Made by a program: the position numbers and the translations under genes. Shown here one piece after another: positions 47,167 to 59,059 of a stretch of 64,000 bases of DNA. The first letter of the stretch is position 1. The number at the start of each line of letters is the position of its first letter. Where the stretch lies: contig NW_006768770.1 of assembly GCF_000204055.1 (NCBI RefSeq), positions 1,496,094 to 1,560,093 on the forward strand. The letters run 5' to 3'. Source of the stretch: Melampsora larici-populina 98AG31 (lineage: Eukaryota; Basidiomycota; Pucciniomycetes; Pucciniales; Melampsoraceae). The notes below the pieces were generated by a model that was given only the letters and a program-made list of their open reading frames with translations, did not search any database and had not been told where the DNA came from.

Positions 47167-50100
47167 ATGACAGCATCGTCACCCTGGATCTTTCAAGGCA
47201 AGATTTACAACGGCAAGGCACGCGCATCCCTTGATCAGATTGAACACGACTCCACTCATTGCCCAAGTTCTCGCGGCCCCACTCGCGCCCACGAATGGAC
47301 CAAGACCTGGCTCTGCAACTGTTCCGGCAAGCCTCGTAACCGCATTCAAAACACAATCACCGACGCCAAGCGTTCAACTGGCGGATCTATTCGCGTTCAG
47401 TGTCCAGCCAAGTTCATCATCCGGAAAACATTAGGCGGGGACCTAGAGTTCGAGTGGCGATGGCAGCATGAGCGACATAACCCGTATTCTCTTGCCGATA
47501 TGCAAAATATGCGGTTGCCACAGGTCGTCAAAAGTTGGCTCAACAAAAGAGTCATATCAGGACTTACGTACCGTTCTATAGCCAAGCTATTTAGCTGCCC
47601 CGATTTATTTCCTGTTAGTACTTCCTTCCACAAAGGATCCTGATGTGTAACGTTACTGACCTCTACCACAGGAAGTTGGATCTAAGATTGGGATCGTTCC
47701 CGAAGCATTCAACATCGACTATCAGAAAGTAAAGAATGTGATTCGTTGGGTTGAAGAAAAGACTAAGTTCCTTGATTCCAATGTGCTGAAGTCCGTTGAA
47801 CTTTGGTGTCAACAAATGAAAGAAAGAGGATGGCACGTGCTGAACGCTATCGACAAAAAGGAGCGACAGGTACAAGTTGCCTTCCTTTCACCTTGGCAAA
47901 GAGAACAATTGTCTCGACACGGAGACGACGTCTTATGCTTCGATTCGACTCACGGTGTTTGTTCTGGCATCCCCGAATTCCCACTCTTGAAGTTCACACT
48001 ACTCACCCTGGTCATGAGACACCCTATCACTGGGAGCGGCATACCCGTCTGCTGGTTCCTTACGTCGGACGAAAAAGCGTACGCATGAAACTCCAAATGA
48101 TAAAGGTCTCACGCCTACTGACTGACATGGTTCAACAATCAATAGGGAGAGCGTAACCCGCTTATTAAGATGGCTAAAAGACGAATTTCAGATGTGCCCG
48201 AAGGCGTTCATGACCGATTGCGCCCCAGCTTACCAGAAGGCCATGAAGGACACATTCGCTCAATGTGTTTCCAAACCTCGGCATTATTTCTGTATCTTCC
48301 ACGTATCACGAGCCATCAAAGCGAAGGCCAAGGTCTTGGTAAGCTCATCGCGACATTCACACCGTTCAAGGTTCTAACACTTTTCTCTCATTCTGAAGGG
48401 CGGAATTCCTGGCGGCATCCAACTTCACCGGGATGCAATGGCGGTCATTTACGCATCCCGGTGGCAAGATGCATACCTTCACTTCAGGACAAAATACCGG
48501 AGCAGCAACCCTGAATTTGCAAAGTATTTCGAGTGCCAGTGGGTTGCAAACGTGACGTACTGCATGATGTCTGAACGCGATGTCCCTATGCAGGGAATTC
48601 ACACCAACAACTTCACTGAAAGTTACCATCGAGTCCTTAAGTACAATTTCCTAAATCGACACACCCTCCGAAGACCCGATGATACTATTCAAGTTTTAGT
48701 TGACAGTGCCGAACCCGACTTCAGGCAAAGCGTAATCACAACAACTCTTGGCTTCCGCCCTCAGCGAGCGACAAAATATCAAAATATTTCCAAAGGTCTC
48801 GCCGAAAGCTACACGGATGCCGACTTAGTCGACCTCGGCATCTCAGTTAAAACCATCCAAGCAGAGCAGGTGAACATCATAAGCTCCCTTTCCCACCAAC
48901 TAAACGTAACTAACCCTTTTGATCTTAGTGGAGCGTCAGTAGTTTCACTCGACCATTTTCCACCACGTACTCCATCAAGACGACTCCACCCACCAACAGC
49001 GCCACCGGCTACGTGAACAACTGCAACTGTCAACACTTCGTTAAAAACAAATCAGCTTGCAAGCATATGTATCTTGTAGTTCGGCAATCTAGATACAACA
49101 TACTCGAGACATCACTTACCGAGGTCGACGATGGCGTCTCGCCGTTCCAACCACGCGAAATCATTCACCCAATCGACATTCGTGTTCACGCTTTCACATC
49201 GGTCCACCCTGACACACCTCCACAATCACCAGTCCTTAACCCATATAGATCCATATCTGGTCTCGCCCGCAGCCCATCAACTACTGGCTTATCAAATTCA
49301 AATTTTCAATTCGCACCAATGGTACCTGCTCCCCTACCGTATCGTACCGAACAATCCAACGCAAGCGCCGGTGAAGCTTTCGAAACCCGGCACAATAACC
49401 CAACTGGCAATGGTAGCAGTCTTCCTGCTACAGTGCACCGTCAGGCATCTCGCGCTCCAGAAACTTCGGATCGATGGCTTGCTGACACCACCCGTGTAGT
49501 CCCAGACCCGTACAACTTATCTAGTGATTCGTACATCGAGAGGTTATTCTATGACCCTCATCACCTACAATCTACACCTCCCAGCCACGGGCCTCAGCAT
49601 TACACGGGTGTTTGCGTGTACCCTGCGCCCTATCCAGCTTCACCCTTCCCTCTGTCGAGCGGACCAACTGCTGGGCCCTCAGTTGTGCGACCCCAAGCAC
49701 GATATGCCCATATGGAAGCCACCATTCATCGTGACACTAGGGCTGCACCTCCTCCGATTCAAGAGATCCACCGACCTTGCACCCCCCATCATCGCAACTT
49801 ACGTTACAACTTGTCGCCCGCAGACACGTTCACCAATATGCCGCCACCTCCACCCCCTAGCCAAGCTATCTTTCAACTCGACGCTTCAGCACTGCAGCAC
49901 GCATTGCACAAGTTTGCACCTCCCGTAGTGCCCAACGCCCCACCTAACACGTTCAATCCTTCTCCAACCCCCGAGTTGACGCCGGGTTTTGTCAGGACTT
50001 CACAGCTAGATAGCCTCTTTGATGGCATGAATGGTGGTTTGCCACCGCCACCGCAACCATCAACATCCTCCGGCATTGCACCTCAACCAACACCTCCCCA

Positions 50101-50641
50101 TATTCAGGAACCTGCGCGACCTCCGCCCTTTTTAACCAGCGGAATGTACGACGGAGTTCCATTTACTCAAAACACGTAAGCACTGTTTATCTCAACAGCA
50201 AAGACTTAACTGACACGCGATTCCAGCGCGGCACACTACAGGCCGCCTTCTCCACCGTCTCCAGTTGGTGGCGGCATCGCAGGTAGCGACTCACACGCCA
50301 ACACAGGGCCTTCTAGTTCGCATCCGACCGAGGACACGACAACGACCACCATCACTGTGCCCTTTGACGAAGGCTCTAGTATCATTACCGCTGAGGCTGC
50401 CGCGGAACTTGACGCCGCTGAGCTCGCAGGGTACCAAAAGCGGGAGGATTTGAACGAATTCCACAAAATCCTTTGTCTCATCGCAGCAGAATCAAACTTC
50501 AAATCCGTCACACAACAACTCAGCAGTCATACCTCTGAGCACCTTTCGGCCATTAGAGGTGAGGCTGCCGCGTTCTTGTCCCTTCTCCGAGGTTACAACG
50601 GCTCCAACAGGACCGCGACAGCCAAACAACGGCAAAACTAG
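47167..50641 (+). CDS. MULE transposase with SWIM zinc finger
   Basis: Exons 47167-47613, 47672-48078, 48146-48338, 48399-48938, 48980-50175 and 50227-50641 keep phase and give 1065 residues. The N-terminal WRKY/FAR1-like region has CNCSGKPRN...CPAKFIIR and H-x-H (QHERHN). The transposase core carries candidate acids in VLCFDSTHGVCSG, FMTDCAPAYQKAM and NNFTESYHR. The SWIM finger is YVNNCNCQHFVKNKSACKH. A Pro-rich ~350-residue tail follows. The intron before SWIM is only 41 nt, so that join could instead hide a frameshift. An upstream in-frame stretch without ATG (from ~46975) may be further 5' coding sequence. It is predicted to act with the element's own ends. Confidence 0.85.
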
Positions 50642-51314
50642 GACTTCGAGTCCAGCAAAGGTCAGTCAACGGCGTACGAAGACCGCCGTCATAAAGCCTG
50701 CTGAGCGTTCACAGCGTAACCGGCCGGGAGTTCGCCACTTTCTGGAAGGCAGTCTTCTTTCAAACTCTTCCCGTTCTCTCTTTGTCACATTCTGTAAAAC
50801 AGTTCAGCATTAGTTCCATCGTTTTCTCGTTCCTCTCGTTCCTCTCCTTTTCGTCACACTTTGTAAAACAGTTTCTGCACTGATTCTATCTCATTCTCGC
50901 TTCTCCGGTTTCCCTTTCGGAGGGTACAACGAGGTGGCCGAAATCTCGGTACCCGCAAGGTTCGGCCTCTTCGGCTCAGCATTCGCTCGGTTAAGCCCCT
51001 TTTTGTCATTCTGGTTCCGCATGTCTCCATTCTCTCCTTTTGTCCTTTCGCTTGTGCATAATTTAAGATTTTCATTCTCCTCGTGCTCACTTCATTTGCA
51101 CGCTGATGCGACGATCCGCGGACTCGCTTACTACGCGGTAATGCGTGGTAAGCGTGATCCGCGAGGACGAGATTAAACACCGAGGCCGAGGGTTTCCTAA
51201 GCCCGAGGTCATCCTGACTGGGTAGGAAACCCGAGGTCGTCGTAACACCTGAGCATTTGCTCTTGAACCCTTGGGAGAGTCCCTTTCGGACGTCTAAATT
51301 AAGATTTGCCAATT
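50642..51314. other. 3' non-coding part of the SWIM-MULE
   Basis: GC-richer than the surroundings, with repeated CCGAGG/CCCGAGGTC words near 51180-51240. No gene is called. Confidence 0.4.
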
Positions 51315-51349
51315 CCCTTTTGAATAGTTCTGGGGATATAACGGCGTGC

Positions 51350-52038
51350 CGATGAGTCCTCAATGTGTATCTCATTTCTATTACAAGATCGATTTGGGGT
51401 CAAATTGGATCTTGTATCTCATATCCCAAGTACATACATGCAATTCAAATCCATTGACGGATGTGTCCGTTATGTTATCACTTGAGGTTCACACGTCTGA
51501 TCGATTTAGCAAGACTGAACAAAAGTTCAACAGCGTTCATCCTCGTTCATCTTCTCATTCTGTTCATTCAATTTGATTGATTACTTGTTCAACGTTTCAA
51601 GTTTAACTAAAGATTGATCCTTTCCCAATTCATTCCAAACTTGATCAGAATAGGACTGAATTCTCAATTCAAATTTCGCAAATGTAACTAAAATGTGTAC
51701 AATGTTGTCATCTGATCAAAGATTGGAAGTGGCATAGATAAATTGTAATTTCATAGTAAAACTTCTTTTAAATTGACAGAGTGAAAAGCAAAAACAGATT
51801 GTAGCATAATAGAAATCACATCAACATAAGAGCATATTGAAACAAAACGAGTAACAAAAAGGTGAAACAACAGCATGTAACCTGTACACATTCAAAAGGA
51901 GAAAAGCCAAAGTTGGCAAAGGCATACCGATTGAAAGTATAAAGTATAATAAAATTGTGTAACTGGTACGTAATTGAAAGTAGAAAGCATTATAGGCTGG
52001 CAGGGGAGGGGATTGAAAGGCATACATTGTTTGAGTCT
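51350..52038. other. AT-rich intergenic region
   Basis: It starts with the right-hand 9-bp duplication of the MULE. No gene or clear repeat is seen. Confidence 0.4.
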
Positions 52039-52821
52039 TTAGTTTGTGTCAGGATCATTTGTTTCGATATCATCAGTGTCACTATCATCAGTGTCACTAT
52101 CATCAGTGTCACTATCATCGGTGTCAATATCATCAGTGTCGGTATCATTGGTGTCGTTGATGTTATCGCTATTGTCAGCTGCTTCTCGATTTCGTTTAAT
52201 CCTCTTTTTCTTCCCTTGTTTATTGTTTGGTTGGCCTTTACCCTTAGCTAAGGCTTGAAGCTTACGCTTCAAGCTTGATTTGGTTACATTAGAGGTTGAT
52301 TGATCAGGTAGTGATTGTTGACGTGAGCGGTGAGACGTAGTGATCTGATTCTTCGACTTTTTCGATTTGTTTTGTGGGGCAGGAGGTAATTGATGTTCGG
52401 ATGCTGGAATAGATTCGATCACAAAGTAACCCTCTTTGATGTCTTTTAGCCATGCCTTCACAGTCGATGACCTAGCCAGACGGTGGCCTGCCTCAAGCTC
52501 TTCTTTTGACAGAGTACTCCCCGGCTTCTGTATGATGCGGATCGGCAAAGACCTGATCTTAATTTCGCCTTCCGGATCTTCAGCCTTGGGAAATTTTCCA
52601 CCCTTCACCAGAGCATCTAGCATTGAAGCACGTGTCAGAGATAACTTGATCTGAAAAAGGCCTGTCAATCAAATACAGACTTACAAACTAGATTGTTAAG
52701 CTCCCTTCCAAGGCGAGTTTTACGTTCGTCGCTTGGTTGTTGGGGCTTGCTAGCTTCAACTGTTTGTGCTGCCGACTTACCGTGAATATAAGAAGCTAAA
52801 GTCTGCGGGACTTTCCCACTC
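52039..52821 (-). pseudogene. Lineage-type gene, 3' part, split by a YR retroelement
   Basis: The remainder of exon 4 (52821-52685) and exon 5 (52661-52039) follow a T|GTAAGT donor and TTGACAG acceptor in phase. The protein runs SGKVPQTLASYIHGKSAAQT, then KLSLTRASMLDALVKGGKFP, a basic KNKSKKSKNQ/KKKRIKRNR region and an acidic (DTDD)n tail encoded by a 15-bp microsatellite. Joined through CTCA to the 5' part at 59060-60382, the gene would encode 613 residues. The basic and acidic tail suggests a nuclear protein. No domain is recognised. Confidence 0.65.
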
Positions 52822-53270
52822 CTCAGTTAGCTACGGGACTGTAGGATTTGTTAATCTCCGCGATTGGGTTCAACTTTAACCTTTTTTGAATCTTCACCCA
52901 CGGGACCTCTCTTACTCGTGTGTCAGAGAGATCGCGGAGGGGGAGTGGCGAAGCCCTGCCTTCGGGTTGGTTTACGAGAACCAACCTCCTGGCCGGCCTT
53001 GCGCCTTCAAACCCCCCCACCCTCCGATGGTAAGCCTGAGTTCGTCTGATTGAGCTCCAGGAACCCTACACTAGGCAAACACGGTCCTTGGCTCGTCGCC
53101 TAGCCACCTGAGCTCACCTATCACGACGGCTGAGTAGACCGGGTACCCCAAATTAAGGTTTTACCCTGAACTCACTTTAATTCATAATTTAGTTGAATTA
53201 TCTAATTGAATTATCTAAGGTTTCGCGGATTCAATTGCCAATTGTGCTGAGGCGTTTATATGCTTATTTC

Positions 53271-54338
53271 TCAACGGCGATCTTCGCGTTCGTCTAATGC
53301 CTTCATAAACATTATCGTATCCTCTTTTTCTTCTTCGGTATATGCCTTTAAATAACGTAAATTAGTTAATGAATTCCATCGCCCTTGTTTAGCTATTGAT
53401 CTCATCGGGGTGCCAAGGTTGTAGCGAATTGAGGCACCTCCTACTCTAAAGGAGTGTCCAGACCAGGTCTGCAGTCCCGCCTTTCCCCAACATTCACTTG
53501 CTAACTTTATAAATCTTTGTTTTGTTAACGCCTTCACCCCTTTACCTCCGGAGGTTCCGAAAATCAAATCATCTCGATCCGCCTTATCGTTGGCCAAAAG
53601 AACTCTCTCCAGTGCCGCTACTGGGTCCAACACGTGGTATTGCTGCTGCAGGTGAATTACCTGCACCTCTTCCACTTTTGCGGTTTTTGCTTTCCGTAAG
53701 TGAAGTTTTGCGTACCGTCTCCCTTCTATCACTCCGAACTCTACGTGTCTTCTCAATAAGGCCCCTTGTTCTGGTTTGGTCCTCAGGAGCTCTCCTAATC
53801 TGGCCATACCCCAGAAAGCTATCAACGCTACCGATCCAACTAAATTCAATTCTTCCGATTTACCATAGGTCTCTTTGAATAACTTGAATAGCTGGCGAAT
53901 CATAATCGGTTGTTTATTCGTGACTAGCTTTTGCTGTTCCTCCAGTTTTTTGGTTGCTCGTAGTAAAACGGCTACGAATTCTGTGTCTGCTGATGGTCGT
54001 CTCGTATGTCTAACCATGCTCCATGCCCTAATTCCATCGAGATATTTCTTTATTGTTACTGATGCAATTACTTTGTTCGGACCGTTTTCTTTTCCTAGCT
54101 TTGACTCTCCGGCCCAAGCGATGAATTCATAGATATCTTCGTCTGAAATCTCTTCGTTGTCATCGAATCCACCTGAAGTTTTTTCTTTAAATTCGATAAA
54201 TTTGCTCATTCCGCTCGAGTACCCTTTTAAGGTACTCTTCTCCCATCCACTAAGCGCTGCGTGTTTCCCTGCTAACGACGTCGCTTTACTTGCCTCTTCA
54301 AAGTGTTTAGGGAGTGTCGGTTGATTATTCGTTGGCAT
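53271..54338 (-). CDS. Tyrosine recombinase of the YR retroelement
   Basis: An intact 355-codon ORF. An N-terminal SAM-like part (LSGWEKSTLKGYSSGMSKFI) is followed by the catalytic domain with Arg in FWGMARLGELL, the HxxR signature in SGHSFRVGGASIRYN, and a candidate nucleophile Tyr in LTNLRYLKAY. The GHSFRVGGA wording is typical of DIRS/Ngaro and Crypton recombinases. Association with reverse transcriptase excludes Crypton. It integrates the circular cDNA, so no large target duplication is expected. Confidence 0.9.
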   Translation of the reverse strand: MPTNNQPTLPKHFEEASKATSLAGKHAALSGWEKSTLKGYSSGMSKFIEFKEKTSGGFDDNEEISDEDIYEFIAWAGESKLGKENGPNKVIASVTIKKYLDGIRAWSMVRHTRRPSADTEFVAVLLRATKKLEEQQKLVTNKQPIMIRQLFKLFKETYGKSEELNLVGSVALIAFWGMARLGELLRTKPEQGALLRRHVEFGVIEGRRYAKLHLRKAKTAKVEEVQVIHLQQQYHVLDPVAALERVLLANDKADRDDLIFGTSGGKGVKALTKQRFIKLASECWGKAGLQTWSGHSFRVGGASIRYNLGTPMRSIAKQGRWNSLTNLRYLKAYTEEEKEDTIMFMKALDEREDRR

Positions 54339-54421
54339 GTTTACCTTTAATTGTTCTGGAGGCTCAAAGGTTGGAAGGGAGCAAAATTATTAAGTTTTCA
54401 TTTCAAAAAATTTTTTGGTGT

Positions 54422-56179
54422 TCACTCTTGGATTACAAATTTTTTCAAGTCATCTGGAACATTAATCTCTACTTGGTCTCTTACTCGTTTCGATGAGTCG
54501 AAACCTCTAGACAAACGGTCCGCTGCGTTATCTTCCGAACAAACTCTTTCTTGTCTCAATCTGCAGTCAAGTTCCATCATCATCTCTTGGATCTTAATCC
54601 ACTCACGATTTACCCAACGATTTTTCGATTTTCCGTTACGGACAGCACCTTCCGTTACTACGTTGTCAGTGAGTACCAGGAATTCTTGCCCTGCGACTGG
54701 CATCAATTGGGTTAACATCATCAGGCCTAACCGTAACGCAACGGTCTCCGCCCACACAATTTCTCTTCTTGAGCCGTCTCAACCAACCTCATTCCATCCT
54801 CGACGCAGTCTGAACCTCGCCCACCTGCGACCTATTACGATGCCAATTCCATACAATGTCGATGCATCGCCTACCCACGCCACATTCCTTACTCCTGGAC
54901 TCGGAATCAGTCTCCTTGGGTTAGCTGTCGATAACACCCTCGTCCAGGTGTCTAGGTCTTCTAACACTTCTTCTGGTATGTCTCGTAGCGCTAATTTGTG
55001 CACCCATTGTGCCATCCAATGGTATAGGGCTACGCAGTGACATTTCAATTGTGGATAAATTAGTGACGCGTGTGCTAGCCTCCCTGCTAGTTTTTCTACC
55101 TGTTTGTGGTTCGCTCGTCTTAGGTTTCTAAACTCCGCAATCTGCGACAGTCGTAGGAGTCTCTTCTCATCTTGCAAGCCTACTGTTTTGTTCTTGCCAT
55201 CCCACACCATACCTAGGTATTTCTGTACGTACGCGAATTCCTTCCACTTCGTGGGGTTTGTTATCACGCCTAATTCATCACTTAACTCAACCACGTCTGT
55301 CATCTTAAATTTATTCGAACTGTCGTCCGGTTTCATGAATAACGTGTCGTCTACCCACCGGAAAGCTTTTACGAAACCGAATTTCTTCTGGACTATAATT
55401 TTCCACGTATCTGCTGCTTGGCCAAAGGAACCGCATCCCGCCACACCTCCGAAGGTGATCCGGGTGTCGAGTAATACTTTATCATTGAATGTTAAAATCA
55501 TTAGGTAAGGCCATTGGCCTGGCTTCGTTGGTATTTGGCGATAGGCTTTTGCCCAATCATATATGCCGAGTAGTACGGGGTAATCAATTGATAGCAAGAA
55601 CTTTACGACTTTATCGAAGTCGTCCCATGAGGTAATGAAGTCGTCCTTATCTACCATTGCGTTTACGGAATTGATAGTTGGTTCTCTTCTTGGGAATGAT
55701 AAGTCGTTTATCGGTCTCAACGAACCGTCGCTGTTGGTGACCGCCCCTAAAGGATTTGTGCGAAAAAAGCCGAGTCTATTGAATGCTTCTTCTTTCGTAA
55801 AACGGGCCCATACATACGCCCTGATTCTATTTCTTTAGACAAATTTTCCTCTATTTCTTTTCTTTGCCTGTAGGGCTGAAGAATGGTTTGGTGGGCAGTA
55901 GTACAAGCATTTTCCGGTAAGTGGATTTCTGGTATACCCTGATCAAAAACCCTCCAGGAAGCCTTTTAAGATGTGGCGTTTTTCTTCCAGCAAGTTATTC
56001 CTTCTCAGCTCTCTCTCCCATACTCGGAGGTTCATCTCGCACTTCACCCTTGTTGGCCACCTCCCGTTTGTATCTCTACCTCTAGACTCAAATTCTGGTG
56101 GACTCGTTCTTAGGCATGATACTGGGCTAGTATTCGGGTTGAACTTGGATGGGAGGCTTTTTGGCAATTTGAGGGTCAA
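54422..56179 (-). pseudogene. Reverse transcriptase-RNase H of the YR retroelement, decayed
   Basis: The RT core reads FFRTNPLGAV, LRPINDLSFPRRE, IYDWAKAYRQIP, ITFGGVAGCGSFGQAA and the catalytic RWVDDTLFM. RNase H follows (FLVLTDNVVTEGAV, then CSEDNAADRLSRG). Three lesions are visible: a frame change at a five-T run (55945-55949), another near 55801-55812, and an in-frame TGA at 54779-54781 between the RT and RNase H parts. The N-terminal part (LRVWERELRRNNLLEEKRHI) is in the first frame. These may be real decay or, for the homopolymer, an assembly error. Confidence 0.8.
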
Positions 56180-56310
56180 AGAAGAGGGTTGGAAAGAAAA
56201 ACATAGTGGGTTCTCAGGTCAGGATCTTCCTAAACTCTCACATGGGTTCACTCGTATTCTGAGTCTTTGGATCATGTCATTGCATTTCAATGAAGTTGGT
56301 CTTCAACTCA

Positions 56311-58801
56311 CTAACTCCTCTTTTGGTATCTTCCGTACTTTGCACCACGTGCACCGTCTCTACTACGGCTACGGCTTTTCCCTCTTTGGTAACTTCCGTA
56401 CCCTCTGCCTTTCTCTTGGCTCTTGTCACGATCTCTTCTCTCTTCGTACCGACGATCTTCGTACCGACCTCTGGTATAGTCCTTCTTAGATCTGTAAGCT
56501 GCATCCCTTTTCGCTTTTTCAGCTGCTTTCTTCGCTTTGTATTCCAAAGGGGGTAACCATCCTTCCTTTCTCAGGTAAGTTGGATCTGTTTTTGAATTCC
56601 CGATGCCTGTCAAGGTTGTTCTCGTAGAAGACGTCGTCTTTGGGAGGCCGGTCTCGGGGTTTATGTTCTCTCTTGGGCCGCCTGGAGCGTACGGATTCGT
56701 CAGGTAAGCTCGCTCATTGTAGTTTTTGCATGTGGCTTTTACTTCATGCAGGATCGCTGTCTGAATTTTCGAGATGTTGCAAATGTTCTTGTCAACCGTC
56801 GTTCGCATGACTCCTTGGCAAATTCTACGACAGTAGCGTAGCGCGACCATCCATCCGGACTCTTCTCTTAAGTCAATTACTAGTTGCCTGTGCTTCTCGA
56901 AACGTTCCGCTTGAGTTTGCCAACCTTCTTGTCTCACGTATTTGATGAATAAAGAGATTGCATCTAGCCATTGTTCAAACTGCATCGTAAGTTCGTCCAT
57001 TGGTGGGTCTCCGCTGTAGATCTTTACGCCTGCACCTCCTTCCAAAATTTTTGTTTCAGATAACCCCTTCCTCGTACTCCATGCTTGGTGGTCCTGAATC
57101 AGAAAGAATTTGTCGAAGACTGCTAAGGAAATATAGGCTTTAAACGTCCGCATATACGTTTGGAGTGTTGGCGACAGTTGTGTGAGTCCTTTTGTCATCT
57201 GGACTGAATCGTCGTTTAGAATTCTTCTGCCGTTCTCTATTACATCTCCATTAGACAAAACCATCCTGCCTTTCCCCGACTCTAGGAGTGTTTTTGCGAG
57301 TTCTTCTTCTTCTGCTGAGTTTGTCGTGACTGTTGTGCTGACATGATCTTGCGTGTCGGTGTTGTGTTGTCTCGTCGTGTTACGAAGCTGTATGGATGGT
57401 GCCCGCTTTCTTTGTTCCTCTTCTTCCGAGGATAACTCTGTCAGTTCTTCCTCGATTAGGCGGTACGGGGCTATTGATCTACGCTGTTGGATCGCGTCAT
57501 TCCTTGCTCTACCGGTTGAGGAGGGTCTTCGGCGATCTTCTTCTCTCTCCCTTGACGATGAACGGCGTCTGCGTGTTGGTGATCTTCCACGACGGTACGA
57601 TGCGTGTCGCCGGGGTGATGGTGACCGTTTTCCTCTCGACGGTGACGATTCTTGTGACGGATCTCGTCTTGGTTCTCGTATTTGTCGCCTCGCCTCTTCA
57701 ACAACCGGTGTGCGACCTCTAGGGTTTTGGACTTCATGTCCAGGTCGATGTACATCTTCCTGTCTACTCTCTTGCTGAGGTGGCAGTTGTTGTTTTCGAG
57801 TCGGCAGTGGAGCTATTCGTCTTGTGTCTGGGAGGCGGCTTGGACCTTGGACAGCGTTCTGGAGACTCGGGTGCGGTAAGTCATTTTGACCTTGCCCTCT
57901 TTCCGAAGGTGTATTTTGCGTTAAAGATTGCATGAATTCCGCTAGCAAGCTCGCACCGGCTGCTCTATCAACTGCATTCCCGCTCGAGTACAAATCATCG
58001 ATTCGCGCTTGCATGATAATGGCTCTATCCCCTTCTGCTGTTGTAGGACATTGGAGAGACCGGGGTATGAGTTTCCGTCTTCCACTCTCTTTTTGTTGTC
58101 TAGATTCGTATCAATTTCTGATCCCAGTTTCTCGAAGGCATCATCTCATCTAGAGCATGACCACGCCTCTCCTTGTTTGCAGCCAGGGGGGCTCTTCCTT
58201 CCATTCTTGCCCCTTTATAGGATGGCCTAGGATAAGGGTTCGAGACAAGCCATATTAAAATGCGCTTACGTCCAGGCCACATAGGATACAACCTAGCCTT
58301 CACCTCACGTGTTACTTCGTAACCGGGTGCGTTACTTTTATACGTCGCGTGTCAAGGATGGTATGTGGAAGGATAACTAGTGATAGAGAAAAGCCAGATA
58401 TGAGTTTTAAAGAGAGTTGTAGAAAAGCACTAACCCAGTGACGAAATGTCTTCCCCATCTAGGCCGTCGTCTGACAATGTCTGTTCTCGTGGCCTTTTCC
58501 CTTTACCCTTGTCCTTTGGGGGAGAAGGTCTCCAGGATCCATCTAGTTCCGTGTCAGATGAACCTCTCCTCTGTTTCCCGTTCAGTACCTCTGGTTGTAT
58601 TTCTTCTCCGTCCACATTTCCGCCAGTTATCTCCAACTCATCTTCTTGTTCCTCTTCTTCCTCTTCCGGGATGTCTTCATTTCTTCCTTTTTTCTTGTAC
58701 GATCTCTTTGGTTGTTCTAAGCTTGGTCCTGGTTCAACTCCAGTTGCTGTTGAAACGGCTCGTGTTATTCTAGCTTCGACTTGTGCTAATCTTGCCTCCA
58801 T
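56311..58801 (-). CDS. Gag-like protein of the YR retroelement
   Basis: A main ORF (58037-56311) is preceded by 58801-58435. A GGGTTAGT donor and CAACAG acceptor join them in phase, but the 397-nt intron is long for this locus and is uncertain. The first part has a coiled-coil-like MEARLAQVEARITRA start and acidic runs. The middle is Arg/Ser/Pro-rich (RSPTRRRRSSSREREEDRRR), and the core (MQFEQWLDAISLFIKYVRQE) is probably the capsid-like fold. It ends in an Arg-rich RNA-binding tail. No zinc knuckle is seen. Confidence 0.6.
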
Positions 58802-59059
58802 TTTGTTTTGTTATTGAAAAATTTTATTTTCGAATAAGTTCGAAAATTGGTTGATTGATATTTATCGAAATGAAGATGATAAGATATAAATTTTGACGAT
58901 GCCTTGCGAGGTGAAAAAAGTCTTCAAGTTGTGAGATTTGGAATTTCACTTTCCAGAATTACAACTTGATGCACACAGAGTCGTGCACGTGGTGGTGCAC
59001 GCTTTCCACCTCCGCTAAGGCACCGTGGGCTTAAGAACCACGGCGTGCCTTGTGGTTCT

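Larger units (their letters stand above)
45870..51349 (+). mobile_element. Complete Mutator-like element (MULE), 5.48 kb
   Basis: 35-bp inverted repeats at 45870-45904 and 51315-51349 share CGTTATATCCCCAGAACTAT and the following TCAAAAGGG. They differ only in the outermost six bases. The 9-bp CGATGAGTC is duplicated at 45861-45869 and 51350-51358, the canonical Mutator target size. The element carries a SWIM-type MULE transposase whose model has no stop, plus a decayed second ORF region. Confidence 0.93.
52826..59059 (-). mobile_element. Tyrosine-recombinase retroelement (DIRS/Ngaro type), 6.2 kb
   Basis: It contains, in minus-strand order, a gag-like gene, a decayed reverse transcriptase/RNase H gene and a tyrosine recombinase. 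This order and the absence of integrase and protease fit YR retrotransposons. CTCA lies on both sides (52822-52825 and 59060-59063), and the flanks rejoin a host exon in frame. The 5' end has nested hairpins (GAACCAC/GTGGTTC, and GTGCAC repeats near 58984-59000). I did not find the split direct or inverted terminal repeats that would separate DIRS from Ngaro. Confidence 0.8.

Noticed and set aside
54351..55040. 229-codon plus-strand frame
   Set aside because: Antisense shadow of the RT/RNase H region of the YR retroelement.
58200..58300. tRNA-like GGTTCGAGACA motif
   Set aside because: No matching acceptor stem, anticodon arm or A box at the right distance; no tRNA or rRNA gene was found anywhere in the window.
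52826..59059. LTR retrotransposon interpretation
   Set aside because: A tyrosine recombinase replaces integrase, and no long direct terminal repeats were found at the deduced ends.
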